Assembly (NCBI GenBank): GCA_020631235.1
Contig: JAHDHQ010000028.1
Span: 1-51,086, forward strand
Reading direction: 5' to 3'
DNA length: 51,086 nt
Source of the DNA: Saprospiraceae bacterium
GTDB taxonomy: Bacteria; Bacteroidota; Bacteroidia; Chitinophagales; Saprospiraceae
Shown: positions 27,345-36,814 of the stretch, in pieces
How positions within the stretch are numbered: the first letter of the stretch is position 1
Layout of the letters: each line of letters starts with the position of its first letter
The notes under the pieces: model-generated
What the model was told of the DNA's origin: nothing
Seen by the model: only the letters and a program-made list of their open reading frames with translations
Databases searched by the model: none
Made by a program: the position numbers and the translations under genes

Positions 27345-27376
27345 ATTGGTTTTCAAAAATGAATCACTTATCTTTG
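27345..27376 (+). promoter_or_regulatory. Bacteroidota-type promoter (ATTG - 20 bp - TATCTTTG)
   Basis: The -7 box TATCTTTG (27369-27376) matches TAnnTTTG and lies 20 bases after an ATTG at 27345-27348 that can serve as the -33 element. It sits inside the longer possible reading frame, which supports translation starting at the ATG at 27397. Confidence 0.6.
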
Positions 27377-27396
27377 CCATTCTTAGTATAAATCGT

Positions 27397-27972
27397 ATGA
27401 GATCTAAAGGGAAAATTATTACTGTCTTTGCATTAATATTTGCAGCTGCTGCTTCTAAACTGTTACCACATCCTCCAAATATAACACCTATTACGGCAAT
27501 GTGCTTACTGGGCGGAGCGTTGATTGGGTTTAGGTTTATCTCTGTCTTGGTGGCTATTTCAGGTTTGTACCTAAGTGATTTAATTTTAAATAATACCATT
27601 CTCAGTATTTATTATCCGGATAACACGGGCATAGTTTGGTGGGCAGATTATATGTATTGGACCTATGGTGCATTTATAGCTATTGTCTTCTTGGGTCAAC
27701 TATTGAAGACTAAGCCAACAGTTCTGAGAATGGTGTTGGTTTCCATTTTAGCCACTGCGATGTTTTATGTTTTAACGAGTATCGGTACTTGGGCTTCTGG
27801 ACTCATCTATCCACGCACAGGAGAAGGACTCATCGCTTCTTTTACAGCAGGTATACCTTTTTTGAGAAATAGCTTTTTGGGCAATGTGTTTTTCACAGTA
27901 GTCATATTCAAATCTTACGAATGGATAAGATCAATGGCCCAATCTTCACAGGCATCCTACCAAAAATCGTAA
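27397..27972 (+). CDS. DUF6580 family putative membrane transport protein
   Basis: A 191-residue integral membrane protein with about five hydrophobic helices. It has the family's LPHPPNITPITAMCLLGGA segment after the first helix, a WWADYMYWTYGAF segment and the late F-L-R-N-S-F-L-G-N-V-F-F-T motif. Members are called putative transport proteins and look like the substrate-binding S component of ECF transporters, but no ECF ATPase gene is nearby. Start: 27397 is preferred over the in-frame ATG at 27346 because a promoter lies between them. Confidence 0.85.
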   Translation: MRSKGKIITVFALIFAAAASKLLPHPPNITPITAMCLLGGALIGFRFISVLVAISGLYLSDLILNNTILSIYYPDNTGIVWWADYMYWTYGAFIAIVFLGQLLKTKPTVLRMVLVSILATAMFYVLTSIGTWASGLIYPRTGEGLIASFTAGIPFLRNSFLGNVFFTVVIFKSYEWIRSMAQSSQASYQKS

Positions 27973-28047
27973 GAAATATACCAAACATATAATTCTAGTA
28001 AATCGCACAATGTTATGTTTCATTTTTGTGGTATAAAACCATAAAAA

Positions 28048-28866
28048 ATGAGACAATTACTACTTCTTACCTACTTAATGACCGCTTATATAACAGCAGA
28101 TTTGACTGCTCAAAAGGCTAGAAATATGGATCAATCCATCTACCTTTTAGACTTAATGCCTACTGCTGGACCATTTGATACCAGTTTGGATTTTTATGAT
28201 ATTGACCCTGAAAACTATGGGGTCGAATATTTTGAAGCATATAATCAAGTGATTAGTAGGAGTTATATCCCAGTAGCTAGAGTTTTATCTACAAAATTAA
28301 GTAACCAAATGCCCTCTTTTGATGCAATCTCTTCTGATTTTTATGAAGTAACTGAGTTGTATGAGACCTATGAAGTATCCATGGCGCATTTTTCTTTGCC
28401 CATAAATGTTGTTGGTACCGCTGAAAATGGCGTTCAATTTTGCAGCCACTTTAGTTTAAGCTTTGCTCAGAACCAAGCCATAATACAATGCTTCGAACAT
28501 GACGAAGATTATAATCCTTCAGGACTAAATTATAATTTTAATATTTGGGCTCGATCTCCGGATGATTTGGAATCTATTATCATTGAAATCATAGGAAAGG
28601 TTGAGGATATGGAATTTGGGATTGATGTTTATAGCAATCCTCCTATCTTCCAAGATGATAGCAATATTCAATTGTTTGAGCAGCAAAATACGACGTCCAA
28701 TACTTGGAAAATATTTGATTTTAGCGGTAGAGAAGTCTTTGTCTGTACGGGTAGTCAAAAAGAGATGGAACAGGCTGCACAAAATAATATCACCACGGGT
28801 TATTATGTTTGTGTTTTGATGCGTAATGGATACCCTTTGCAGAGTCAAAAAATATTTCTTAAATAG
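28048..28866 (+). CDS. Secreted protein with degenerate T9SS-like C-terminus
   Basis: A 272-residue protein with a signal peptide (about 1-22). The central part is acidic and unrecognised. The last 55 residues (WKIFDFSGREVF ... TTGYYVCVLMRNG ... SQKIFLK) follow the pattern of type A T9SS sorting domains: a strand ending in D-x-x-G-R-x-V, then G-Y-Y-V-x-V-L, then a final K-x-x-x-K. The usual YPNP opening is missing, so the tail may be degenerate or unrelated. It is followed by the convergent DUF2452 gene 14 bases later with no obvious terminator. Confidence 0.65.
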   Translation: MRQLLLLTYLMTAYITADLTAQKARNMDQSIYLLDLMPTAGPFDTSLDFYDIDPENYGVEYFEAYNQVISRSYIPVARVLSTKLSNQMPSFDAISSDFYEVTELYETYEVSMAHFSLPINVVGTAENGVQFCSHFSLSFAQNQAIIQCFEHDEDYNPSGLNYNFNIWARSPDDLESIIIEIIGKVEDMEFGIDVYSNPPIFQDDSNIQLFEQQNTTSNTWKIFDFSGREVFVCTGSQKEMEQAAQNNITTGYYVCVLMRNGYPLQSQKIFLK

Positions 28867-28880
28867 TACTTTGCGAATTC

Positions 28881-29315
28881 CTATTTAAGTAATTCCCAAG
28901 TATGGTCGCTCATTAGCTTGACTGAATGGATGAAAGTATATGGACATCCTTTTTTACCCCATTCGTTGGGACCGATCATTGAAAGAATCCAAGATTGGTC
29001 GGTTTTTTCATACAAATGATATTGTTGATTGATGATAGGCTTAAAGTTGTAGTCTGCCTTGTATATTTTTTCCGAAACTTCGACCCGATTGTGTATATCT
29101 TGAGCTTGTTTCATAAGTAATTCTACTTGCTGACGGATTTGATCTAAAGACTTGTCACTTTGTTCGTACATAGCAGACATTGCTAGCCCTTTAATTCTTC
29201 CCTTGTCTAGCGGTTTAATGACTGCTCCTCCTACAGTGTGAGCATAAGGAAGCGTATGAGGGTTTTCAGTTATTTTATCCTTATCTATAGGATTAACAAA
29301 AGGCTTTTTAGGCAT
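28881..29315 (-). CDS. DUF2452 domain protein
   Basis: A 144-residue cytoplasmic protein matching DUF2452: L-P-Y-A-H-T-V-G-G near the N-terminus, a helical middle (residues 55-90), the strongly conserved Y-x-A-x-x-x-F-x-P-I-x-x-x-x-Y-H-L-Y segment, and a final L-S-x-I-x-P-x-E-W pattern. Members are uncharacterised in bacteria and eukaryotes. No catalytic residues are evident. The gene has no co-directional close neighbour. Confidence 0.8.
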   Translation of the reverse strand: MPKKPFVNPIDKDKITENPHTLPYAHTVGGAVIKPLDKGRIKGLAMSAMYEQSDKSLDQIRQQVELLMKQAQDIHNRVEVSEKIYKADYNFKPIINQQYHLYEKTDQSWILSMIGPNEWGKKGCPYTFIHSVKLMSDHTWELLK

Positions 29316-29410
29316 GATATTATCTACTTAAGTCCTAACAATGCTTATAAAACAAGTCGCTGCAAATATTGTTCTTTTTTTGAGTAGAATCTGTAACTAA
29401 TTCGTCACTT

Positions 29411-32400
29411 TTACCTTATTAAAGTAATATCTCCATAGAAATATAAGGGTTTGTTAGTATCGGCTAAAAGTGCTGAAATAGCATAAACGTACACACCACT
29501 TACCAGTGGTTCGCCATTAAAAGTGCCGTCCCAGAATTTATCTTGATTGGCATTTTGGAGTTGATTAGCTTCATACACGAGCTCTCCCCATCGATCATAT
29601 ATTTGCATGCTAAGATCACTGAGCATTACATCTTCTCCAGGGAATATTGTAAAATATCCATTGTCGTCATCGCTATTAGGCGAAAATACATTAGGTATAA
29701 ATATTTCTTCTGACTGAGTATAAATAATGTCTATTATTGCCAATGATGTGCAGCCTAAGCTGTCTGTTATTTCAATTATATATTGAGCAATGCCAGGTGA
29801 AAGTATTTCGGTAATTAAACAATCGGAACAAGATAAATTTTCGTCAGGCGTCCAAGTAATGGACTCTATGTCTTCCATGTTTATAGAAGCACTTGCTGTG
29901 AGCTGATTATTAGTCGTGCTATATTCTAATTGAGTATCAAGAAATATTTCTATTTGATTTCCTGGTTCAATGTTTATGACAGTATCAATACTACATCCGT
30001 CAGTATTTACAGTTGTCAGTTCGTAAGAACCAGGCGTTAGATTAGTAAAGCTTTCATAAGGTGTTATAACTCCATCTAAGTAGAAGGTCAAAGCTCCTTG
30101 ATTCACTGCTGGTTCGATTAAAATAGAACCATTAGCTAAATCAATGCAAGTCTCGTTGTCAATTAAGTAGTTGTCAATGATTGGAAATTGAGCGATAGTT
30201 ACATAGGTAGAATCCATTCTTACACAACCATTTTCTGGATTGGTCACACTCACAAAATACGTCCCACTTCCTTGCACATCTATTTGTTCTTGATTTGCCT
30301 CCGTTAATATGAAGCCTTCATTGGTAGACCAGTTGGTTTCAGCATTGGAAATATCTAGATTATTTATGACTAGCGTAGCATTTTCAATGCCGCAATCGGT
30401 CATGACACTATCTTCTAAAACAAACATTGGGTATACTACATTTTCAGAGACAAAGATGGAATCGATGCTAGAGCAACCATTTTCTTGATTTAGGATTTCA
30501 AGATAATACCATCCTCCAGAACTAACCGTAGTTTGCAAGGTGTCCTGATCATGTATATTGCCGATGTTTTCCTTATACCAGGTATATTGATATTCATTGC
30601 CAATTGAAGATTGTAGAGCTGAAATATCAGTATTTTCATCTATACAGCTTATAGTGCCAGGATCATCAATGGTAATGGATGGAAATTCTGTTAAATCTAA
30701 AATCAGTAGGGTATCTGTGGCTGTACAATCTGTTAGGGTGTCTAAAGCTATGAGTATTATTTCACTTTCAGAAGAAACGGTAAAATTAGGCAAGCTAAAT
30801 TCCTCATTATTTACGATCCAAGTATATTGAACATTGGCTTCATTTACGGCTGCGATATTGATGGTTTCAGAGAAACAACTTATGGTGTCATTGGGACTCG
30901 TTATGATGCTTGCATCAGGAAATATGGTACATGGCACAGAGCACGGATCGAGTATGTTAGTTACAAAATTTTGAGAACAACCGTTAAAATTATTAGTCAA
31001 TATAAATTCATGAGTGTTACCATCCGCAGGTATCATGTATGCTATCTCGTCATTGAATAAAAAACTGTTTATAAAAACCCCGTCTAATGATAGGTTGTAG
31101 TCATCACCCACGCCATTATTCTGAACTGAAAAAACGATCATATAGAAATCATCCGAAGCATCTTCATTGGTGCCATTGTCGAAACAATCGATTTGAAGAT
31201 TATCGATGATTAAACTATCTCCTTCATTTACTTCAAATGGAAAAATGCTTGTACAATTATTACTATCAATCGTAGTTAAAGTATAGTTGCCGGGCGGTAA
31301 ATCCTCATACTCTAAAGTGTTTGCATAAGTGGCATCGTCGATACTGGTGAGGATATCTTCATGGTCTGATAAAATGAAAATATCCATGCTCCCATTTTCT
31401 CCAAAACAAAGTTCATTTTCGACCATGATAGCCACTTGGGGAGGCAACCAAACATCTAAAAACAATTCTGCTATACTGTAGCATCCATTGCTATTTTCAA
31501 TTCTTGCAAAAAGTATAGTTTCCATGGGAGAAAAATTTACATATTCATTATCTAATGGGCCAATATCGTTTTGGGCCGATAGATAATCCAAATGAAAACT
31601 GATTTCATCCGCAAAATTCAATTGCATTATGGCATCATTTAAATTAAAGGTCGCCGTATTTTCTGGGCAATTTAAACATGCATATAATGTATCATTAAAA
31701 CTCACTGGATCTTCTAAAATGGTTAAGCTCACGGCGGTTCTGCTAAAAGAAACACAGTCGGCATTGTTTTGGTCTTCTGTTTCGGTATAATAAATATAGG
31801 TGCCCGGATTTGTTTCAGGAGATTGAAAACTTAAGCTATTGCTTAAAAAAGCTGTCCCACCTATAGCTTCACTATACCAATTTACTTTTTGGTTATCCGT
31901 AACAGATACACTAAGTATGGCTGGTAATTCATGCGTGCACAGTACCAAATTAGTCGGATTTATGGGTGGGTTGACAGTTGGGCAGTCACAGTCTGGGGGT
32001 TGCACCAAAATACTTTCGTTGCAAATGGTATTAGGACTCGTTCCAGTAGCTTCTAAAACTTCTGCAATAGGAATGTTTTGAATCTCAAAAAGTCCATTGT
32101 TTAGTGCTATCACGTTGCCAAAATTTGCACTCAGGGAGTGACCATCAGGAATTTGAATGGTCACAGAGTAGCTTCCATCGTCTGCTGCACAAATAACGGT
32201 GATGACTTGAACATCAAAACCTTCGATTATTTCTATGGTTGCCAATGCCGTATCGCTTGGGCAGGCATTCATCGTTTCTGATACAAACTCAAAGGTATAT
32301 TCTCCTGGCGACAGATTTTCAAAACTTACTTGAAAAGGATCAGATAGGTCGATGTTACTTGAAGACACATCATTCCAGTTACCTGATGTAGAGTTTACAT

Positions 32401-34903
32401 TAATTAAAAAATCAAATAGATTATAGGAGGCATTGTCATTACAAGCAACTTCACCTATCCCATCATCGGCGGCGTTATTTAAAGGATCAACAATTATGCT
32501 AATAACCAATTCTTGACTACAGCCAAATTCATTGATTCCTAATAAATAATAATTTTGATTGCTCGAAGGTGTCTGAATACCTGAAGTCAATTCGTTAGAA
32601 AAATCTGCTGGACTGCTATTATGGTAGCTTAAGTCAAAAGCATTTCCATTCAAGTCCTGCACTAAAATTTCCGATAAATCTATTGATTCGCCCGCACAAA
32701 TAAATATTGAATCAGCATTTAAAGAAAGATCGGGCAAAGCTTGCATGAGAACAATTTGGGTGTGACTCAAAGTGTCTTGAGAGCATGGTTGTGCTTCTTC
32801 CCAAAGTACAAATATAGTATCGTTGGAAGTGCTAATTTCAGGAGATGTTGTGCCACTAAACAAGCAATTTCCGCTTAAACCATTTGTAAAATTTAAATCT
32901 ATCGGAGAAAAGGATTCGATCCCGCAATCTAAAGTGGAATCGGCTGGGTGATCAAGAAAACTTATATTGCTTTCGCTGGATATTTCAATAAATTGTGTGT
33001 GTTCTATGGTTCTTTCGCATGCATCTTCAAAAATCCAGTAGAGTGATAGTTGGCCGCTGCAAGGATCTCCAATCAATGTTTTTTCTGCTGTGACAAAGCC
33101 TTCAATCGAACATTCAGGAATCGTATCATTGGAATAAAATAAAATGCTATCGACATCATTAATAGCTGAGCAGTCAATAGTTATATTTTCTGGTATATCA
33201 ATGAATGATGGCTCTGCAACCGGATAGATAGTTATGGTTTGCTCATAGGTTATTTCTCGATCACAAGGATCTATATAGTTCCACATATAGGTGATTGTAC
33301 CTTCGCAACCATTGTAATTGTTTGTAATTATAGGAGTTACTACATCTTCAATAAGACATGTACTTAGTGAATTGTTGCTAATTATTAAATTTGGTGGGGA
33401 GTCAGGAATTTCGGCACAATTGACGCTTATGTCGGGTGGAGGGTTTTGGAATATGGGAAGATCACTAGCAAGAATCGTCAACGTTTGGGTATGATTTATT
33501 TCGCGTCCGCAAGCGTCCATATCTTGCCAAATAAATAAAACTTCGCCTCCGCAAGGATCGTAGTTTTCAATCTTCATGCCGGCGGTGGTGCCACTCAAAT
33601 TTTGACAGTTGTTGTTTGCATTGTTCTCATAAGCAAGGGATTCAGGATTAAGTGGTATTTCATCACATGCTACGGTAATATCTTCTGGCGGATCTATATA
33701 GTTAGATATTGGAGTCGGGTTCCAGTCGATGAGTTGCATGTACGTATATTCATTTTCGCAGAAATCAGTGTACATCCACGTTCTTGTCACTAATCCTCCA
33801 TCACATGCATTCCCGTCTATGATTTCCATGCCTTCTAGAGTACCTATCCCGGCACAATTGTCATCATATTCGATATTCTCCAAGGGTAATAATTCATCTA
33901 TACAATCAAACTCTAGTTGATTTAAAGGAGTGTAAGTCCACATGGGACCTATATTATCTTCAAATGTGATGATTGTTTCATAAAGATCACAACAATCTGA
34001 GCCGCAGTCTATGTTGCTTATGTTTTCACCTAATGATGGAACATAAGCTTCGTTTGGATCATAATTGTAAGAGTAAACTGTAAAGCTTGTGCAGTCGTCT
34101 GAAGTAAAACTTCCGTTGGTTCCTGCAGTAATACCTACAATAATTCCCGAAGCATCTACCACCAAAAACATATGTTCTAGAGGTGCATTGTTATTGTTGT
34201 TGCTAGTACTGAAATTGATTGGGCTGCCTGGGCAAGAAGGACTGTTAACCACATCTATGGTACCTGCATCAGCTTCGCATATGATTACAGAACATTCGCT
34301 TGCATTTGCGCAATTTAGGCCACTGTCATCATTAAAGACTAAATACCAATCTAGCAAATTGGCATCGTCTCCAAAAAAGGTATCGGTAAAGGCTAATTCC
34401 CAGTCTCCATCAACATCGCCGGTAAGATCTTCTAAGCACCCAGTAGGAGGGTGATAAGTGCCTGTATAGGTAACTCCGACATTCCAACCATCATTTGTCA
34501 TAAAGTTGCTGGAATGCCCAGCATCTGGATTAGGTGTTTGATCGCAAGGAATAAAACAAATATCAAAAGTAATATCATTGTTGATATTAACACCCGTGGC
34601 TTGTATAAGGGTAACTGAACTATTGTTCGGCGCATCTAAAACCACCGTATTTTCTTGTATAGCATCTGTAGTAAAGTGCAAGCAAACCTGACATAGGCCT
34701 TGATCGGACAGGCCCAATGTAGGATTGCTAGCTCCGGAAATATTTAGATTGCTAAACTGTGTGGTCGAACTCGGGATATAAATCGGGCAGTCAGTACATT
34801 CGCATTGAGCATGTATGTTTTGGATATCTAAAAAAAACATAAGCGCAAGCAAACACAACAAAGCATTTTTACAATTTTGTCGCATAATTAGGAAATTGTC
34901 CAT
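29411..34903 (-). CDS. Giant surface protein with P-domain, HYR-like repeats and T9SS type B tail
   Basis: An 1830-residue secreted protein. Signal peptide about 1-33; ATG at 34885 is an alternative start, giving MRQNCKNALL. Residues about 40-205 look like a proprotein-convertase P-domain (GDWELAFTDTFFGDDANLLDWYLVF). Residues about 325-720 hold five tandem HYR-like modules with paired cysteines. Ig/PKD-like and SprB-like modules follow. The last 95 residues are the gliding-motility-associated (CHU_C) type B sorting domain: IPNVFSPNSDDDNG, IYDRWGELVYE, WDGTFNGEPLVSGVYVY. No catalytic site is seen, so an adhesive or structural role is inferred. Attachment to the surface by T9SS is expected. It resembles other large Bacteroidota adhesins. 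Confidence 0.9.
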   Translation of the reverse strand: MDNFLIMRQNCKNALLCLLALMFFLDIQNIHAQCECTDCPIYIPSSTTQFSNLNISGASNPTLGLSDQGLCQVCLHFTTDAIQENTVVLDAPNNSSVTLIQATGVNINNDITFDICFIPCDQTPNPDAGHSSNFMTNDGWNVGVTYTGTYHPPTGCLEDLTGDVDGDWELAFTDTFFGDDANLLDWYLVFNDDSGLNCANASECSVIICEADAGTIDVVNSPSCPGSPINFSTSNNNNNAPLEHMFLVVDASGIIVGITAGTNGSFTSDDCTSFTVYSYNYDPNEAYVPSLGENISNIDCGSDCCDLYETIITFEDNIGPMWTYTPLNQLEFDCIDELLPLENIEYDDNCAGIGTLEGMEIIDGNACDGGLVTRTWMYTDFCENEYTYMQLIDWNPTPISNYIDPPEDITVACDEIPLNPESLAYENNANNNCQNLSGTTAGMKIENYDPCGGEVLFIWQDMDACGREINHTQTLTILASDLPIFQNPPPDISVNCAEIPDSPPNLIISNNSLSTCLIEDVVTPIITNNYNGCEGTITYMWNYIDPCDREITYEQTITIYPVAEPSFIDIPENITIDCSAINDVDSILFYSNDTIPECSIEGFVTAEKTLIGDPCSGQLSLYWIFEDACERTIEHTQFIEISSESNISFLDHPADSTLDCGIESFSPIDLNFTNGLSGNCLFSGTTSPEISTSNDTIFVLWEEAQPCSQDTLSHTQIVLMQALPDLSLNADSIFICAGESIDLSEILVQDLNGNAFDLSYHNSSPADFSNELTSGIQTPSSNQNYYLLGINEFGCSQELVISIIVDPLNNAADDGIGEVACNDNASYNLFDFLINVNSTSGNWNDVSSSNIDLSDPFQVSFENLSPGEYTFEFVSETMNACPSDTALATIEIIEGFDVQVITVICAADDGSYSVTIQIPDGHSLSANFGNVIALNNGLFEIQNIPIAEVLEATGTSPNTICNESILVQPPDCDCPTVNPPINPTNLVLCTHELPAILSVSVTDNQKVNWYSEAIGGTAFLSNSLSFQSPETNPGTYIYYTETEDQNNADCVSFSRTAVSLTILEDPVSFNDTLYACLNCPENTATFNLNDAIMQLNFADEISFHLDYLSAQNDIGPLDNEYVNFSPMETILFARIENSNGCYSIAELFLDVWLPPQVAIMVENELCFGENGSMDIFILSDHEDILTSIDDATYANTLEYEDLPPGNYTLTTIDSNNCTSIFPFEVNEGDSLIIDNLQIDCFDNGTNEDASDDFYMIVFSVQNNGVGDDYNLSLDGVFINSFLFNDEIAYMIPADGNTHEFILTNNFNGCSQNFVTNILDPCSVPCTIFPDASIITSPNDTISCFSETINIAAVNEANVQYTWIVNNEEFSLPNFTVSSESEIILIALDTLTDCTATDTLLILDLTEFPSITIDDPGTISCIDENTDISALQSSIGNEYQYTWYKENIGNIHDQDTLQTTVSSGGWYYLEILNQENGCSSIDSIFVSENVVYPMFVLEDSVMTDCGIENATLVINNLDISNAETNWSTNEGFILTEANQEQIDVQGSGTYFVSVTNPENGCVRMDSTYVTIAQFPIIDNYLIDNETCIDLANGSILIEPAVNQGALTFYLDGVITPYESFTNLTPGSYELTTVNTDGCSIDTVINIEPGNQIEIFLDTQLEYSTTNNQLTASASINMEDIESITWTPDENLSCSDCLITEILSPGIAQYIIEITDSLGCTSLAIIDIIYTQSEEIFIPNVFSPNSDDDNGYFTIFPGEDVMLSDLSMQIYDRWGELVYEANQLQNANQDKFWDGTFNGEPLVSGVYVYAISALLADTNKPLYFYGDITLIR
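32745..33930 (-). repeat. Five tandem HYR-like protein modules
   Basis: Five in-frame modules of about 75-80 codons. Shared pattern: P-x-D/N-I-T-x-x-C, a second Cys in the middle, C-x-G-x-x-x-x-W-x-x-x-D-x-C, and a final T-Q-T/F-I/L-x-I. The DNA is diverged while the protein pattern is clear. Boundaries are approximate. Confidence 0.7.
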
Positions 34904-35012
34904 ATAAAATACCCTAAAAATGCCGAAAGAAAGAACAATCGCTTAGCAAATAGAGGTAAAACCCCAATAAAGTATTAGAAATTTATTAAAACGAAGCGGA
35001 TGATTTTGTTGT

Positions 35013-36077
35013 TTATATCATGTCCTTATGCACCATTATTGCCACTGTTTTCATTTCAAAATAAGCCTTTGACATATATAAGTATCCTTTATAGTCACTG
35101 ATTTCACCCCAGCTATTTTTAATTATATAATATTCATTGCCGTTTTGATCCTTAGCCTTACCTACTATATGCATTAAATGATCATCAGTGGTGCTGTAAC
35201 TTTCAAAGTGTTCTTGCCTAAGCTCCTGGTTTACTTTAATTTCTTCGCCAGGTAAGGAGAATAAGTCTTCTCGTGCAGGATCCTTGGGTAAAACTGCAAT
35301 ACCTTGTTTAGCATCAAAGCCTTTTTCACTTACATCACCATCCCAAGCAATGGTATAGCCTTTTTTGAGAGCCTTATCGGTTATTTCTACTAATTGATGC
35401 AGAGGAACATTTAAAAAGCTTCCATTCGAATAGTTATCAGGTATTTCCAGAATAAAGGAGGTGTCAAAAGGATGATGCGTAAATGAGCTTATACTAATGT
35501 AATCTGAAGCTTTTAACCCTAACTCATTTCTAAATGAGATGGGGGTGTACTCTTTTCCATTATAACTGAATTTTTCTGGCGCAGAACCCATGTATGTGTC
35601 TAAAATGGACGTGAAAGCTGTTTTCCATTTTTTACTTAGGCTTTTAGATTTTAAAATACCATCTAAAAAGCCTTTCAAGCCGGCTTCCATTTCACTATGA
35701 TTGTGCTTGCTCTCACCAGGTAATAAACCTGAGAATACGCTTTCGGGCATTACACCTTTTGCATCCATGATTCTTATAAGATCGTGACTGAGACTACCTT
35801 GAGAGAAGTTAGCTTTGCCTTGCCTCAACACATAGTTTTTAGCTTTGTCTTCATATATATTGCGAACAACAAACATTTCAGATAAATCGTGCTGTCCTTT
35901 ACCTTGTCGCAAAAGTTCTGATTCAATATAGGAGCTGGTTGCAAAGCTCCAACAAGTACCTGTTCGCGATTGATTTTTTACATCTGTACATTCTATGTCC
36001 TTGATGTGTGTAAAGTTATATTGGGCATTTGCTGCCATGAAAGAAAGCAGCATAGAAAAAGTAAATAGGTATTTCAT
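35013..36077 (-). CDS. C1 family cysteine peptidase (aminopeptidase C-like), secreted
   Basis: A papain-fold peptidase of about 354 residues with signal peptide (MKYLFTFSMLLSFMAANAQ). Catalytic C42 is in R-T-G-T-C-W-S-F-A, the His in DHLMHIVGKA and the Asn in IIKNSWGE, as in the C1B bleomycin-hydrolase/PepC branch. The long insertion before His is normal for C1B. Start: ATG at 36077 gives a clean signal and lies 14 bases after the response-regulator stop; TTG at 36095 overlaps that stop and is less likely. It is third in a kinase-regulator-peptidase operon. Confidence 0.9.
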   Translation of the reverse strand: MKYLFTFSMLLSFMAANAQYNFTHIKDIECTDVKNQSRTGTCWSFATSSYIESELLRQGKGQHDLSEMFVVRNIYEDKAKNYVLRQGKANFSQGSLSHDLIRIMDAKGVMPESVFSGLLPGESKHNHSEMEAGLKGFLDGILKSKSLSKKWKTAFTSILDTYMGSAPEKFSYNGKEYTPISFRNELGLKASDYISISSFTHHPFDTSFILEIPDNYSNGSFLNVPLHQLVEITDKALKKGYTIAWDGDVSEKGFDAKQGIAVLPKDPAREDLFSLPGEEIKVNQELRQEHFESYSTTDDHLMHIVGKAKDQNGNEYYIIKNSWGEISDYKGYLYMSKAYFEMKTVAIMVHKDMI

Positions 36078-36091
36078 ATTGTTTGATTTAA

Positions 36092-36814
36092 TCAATTACG
36101 TTCAATTAGCTTATCCTTGATATAGGTTTCAATAAAGTTAGATTTGTATGTATTTCCCAAAGGAATATCTTCGGTGTCTATCCAAATCATATCGTTTTCA
36201 ATACTTGTAATATGGTTTACATTGATGATATAAGATTTGCTCACCCTAGCAAAGATGTCTTTGTTTAGTTTATTATGTACAGTTTTAACGTTCATTGCCG
36301 TCATGAACTTTTCATTTTGCGTATGGATGATGACATAATCCTTTAAACCTTTAATAAATCGAATGTCTTTAAGGTAAAGTTTAATGTACTTTCTCTCTGA
36401 TTTGATATATATGTAGTCTTCTTTAAAGTCAACGTCATTGGAGTCTGCAGACTTCAACATCTTAAAATCCTTAACCTTGTTTATAGCTTTAATAAATCTT
36501 TCGAACCTTATGGGTTTCATTACATAGTCGATGACATCCAATTCGAAGGCTTCTAAGGCATATTGAGGATAAGCTGTTGTCAGAATTACTAAAGTGTCAA
36601 AATTAAAAGACTTGAGAAATTCCAATCCATTAAGTCCTGGCATTTCGATGTCCAAAAACATCAAATCGATATCTTTATTTAGAAGAATATCGTTTGCTTC
36701 CATCGGAGAAGAAAAAGAACCTTCGCAAATTAATTTGGGAATTTTATCAGCTTGGATTTTGACACCTTCCCTAGCCAATGGTTCGTCATCAATAATTATG
36801 TATTTAAGAATCAA
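36092..36814 (-). CDS. LytTR family response regulator
   Basis: A 240-residue two-component regulator. N-terminal receiver domain with acidic pair D9/D10-E11, phosphorylation site D55 (LMFLDIEMPG) and the switch/Lys region YVMKPI. The C-terminal LytTR DNA-binding domain begins about residue 135, with the typical IKSERKYIKLYLKDI and VSKSYIINVNHI segments. It overlaps the kinase gene by four bases (ATGA) and is followed by a C1 peptidase gene in the same direction. Its targets are unknown; autoregulation and control of the neighbouring M43 gene are reasonable guesses. Confidence 0.95.
   Translation of the reverse strand: MILKYIIIDDEPLAREGVKIQADKIPKLICEGSFSSPMEANDILLNKDIDLMFLDIEMPGLNGLEFLKSFNFDTLVILTTAYPQYALEAFELDVIDYVMKPIRFERFIKAINKVKDFKMLKSADSNDVDFKEDYIYIKSERKYIKLYLKDIRFIKGLKDYVIIHTQNEKFMTAMNVKTVHNKLNKDIFARVSKSYIINVNHITSIENDMIWIDTEDIPLGNTYKSNFIETYIKDKLIERN

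Noticed and set aside
27276-27599. Open frame of 107 codons on the minus strand upstream of the CPBP gene
   Set aside because: It overlaps the DUF6580 promoter and gene start; the translated protein mirrors the opposite membrane protein and has no features of its own.
34089-34454. Open frame of 121 codons on the plus strand within the giant adhesin gene
   Set aside because: It lies opposite the P-domain coding region, with low-complexity Ser/Pro/Leu composition and no domain; a shadow frame.
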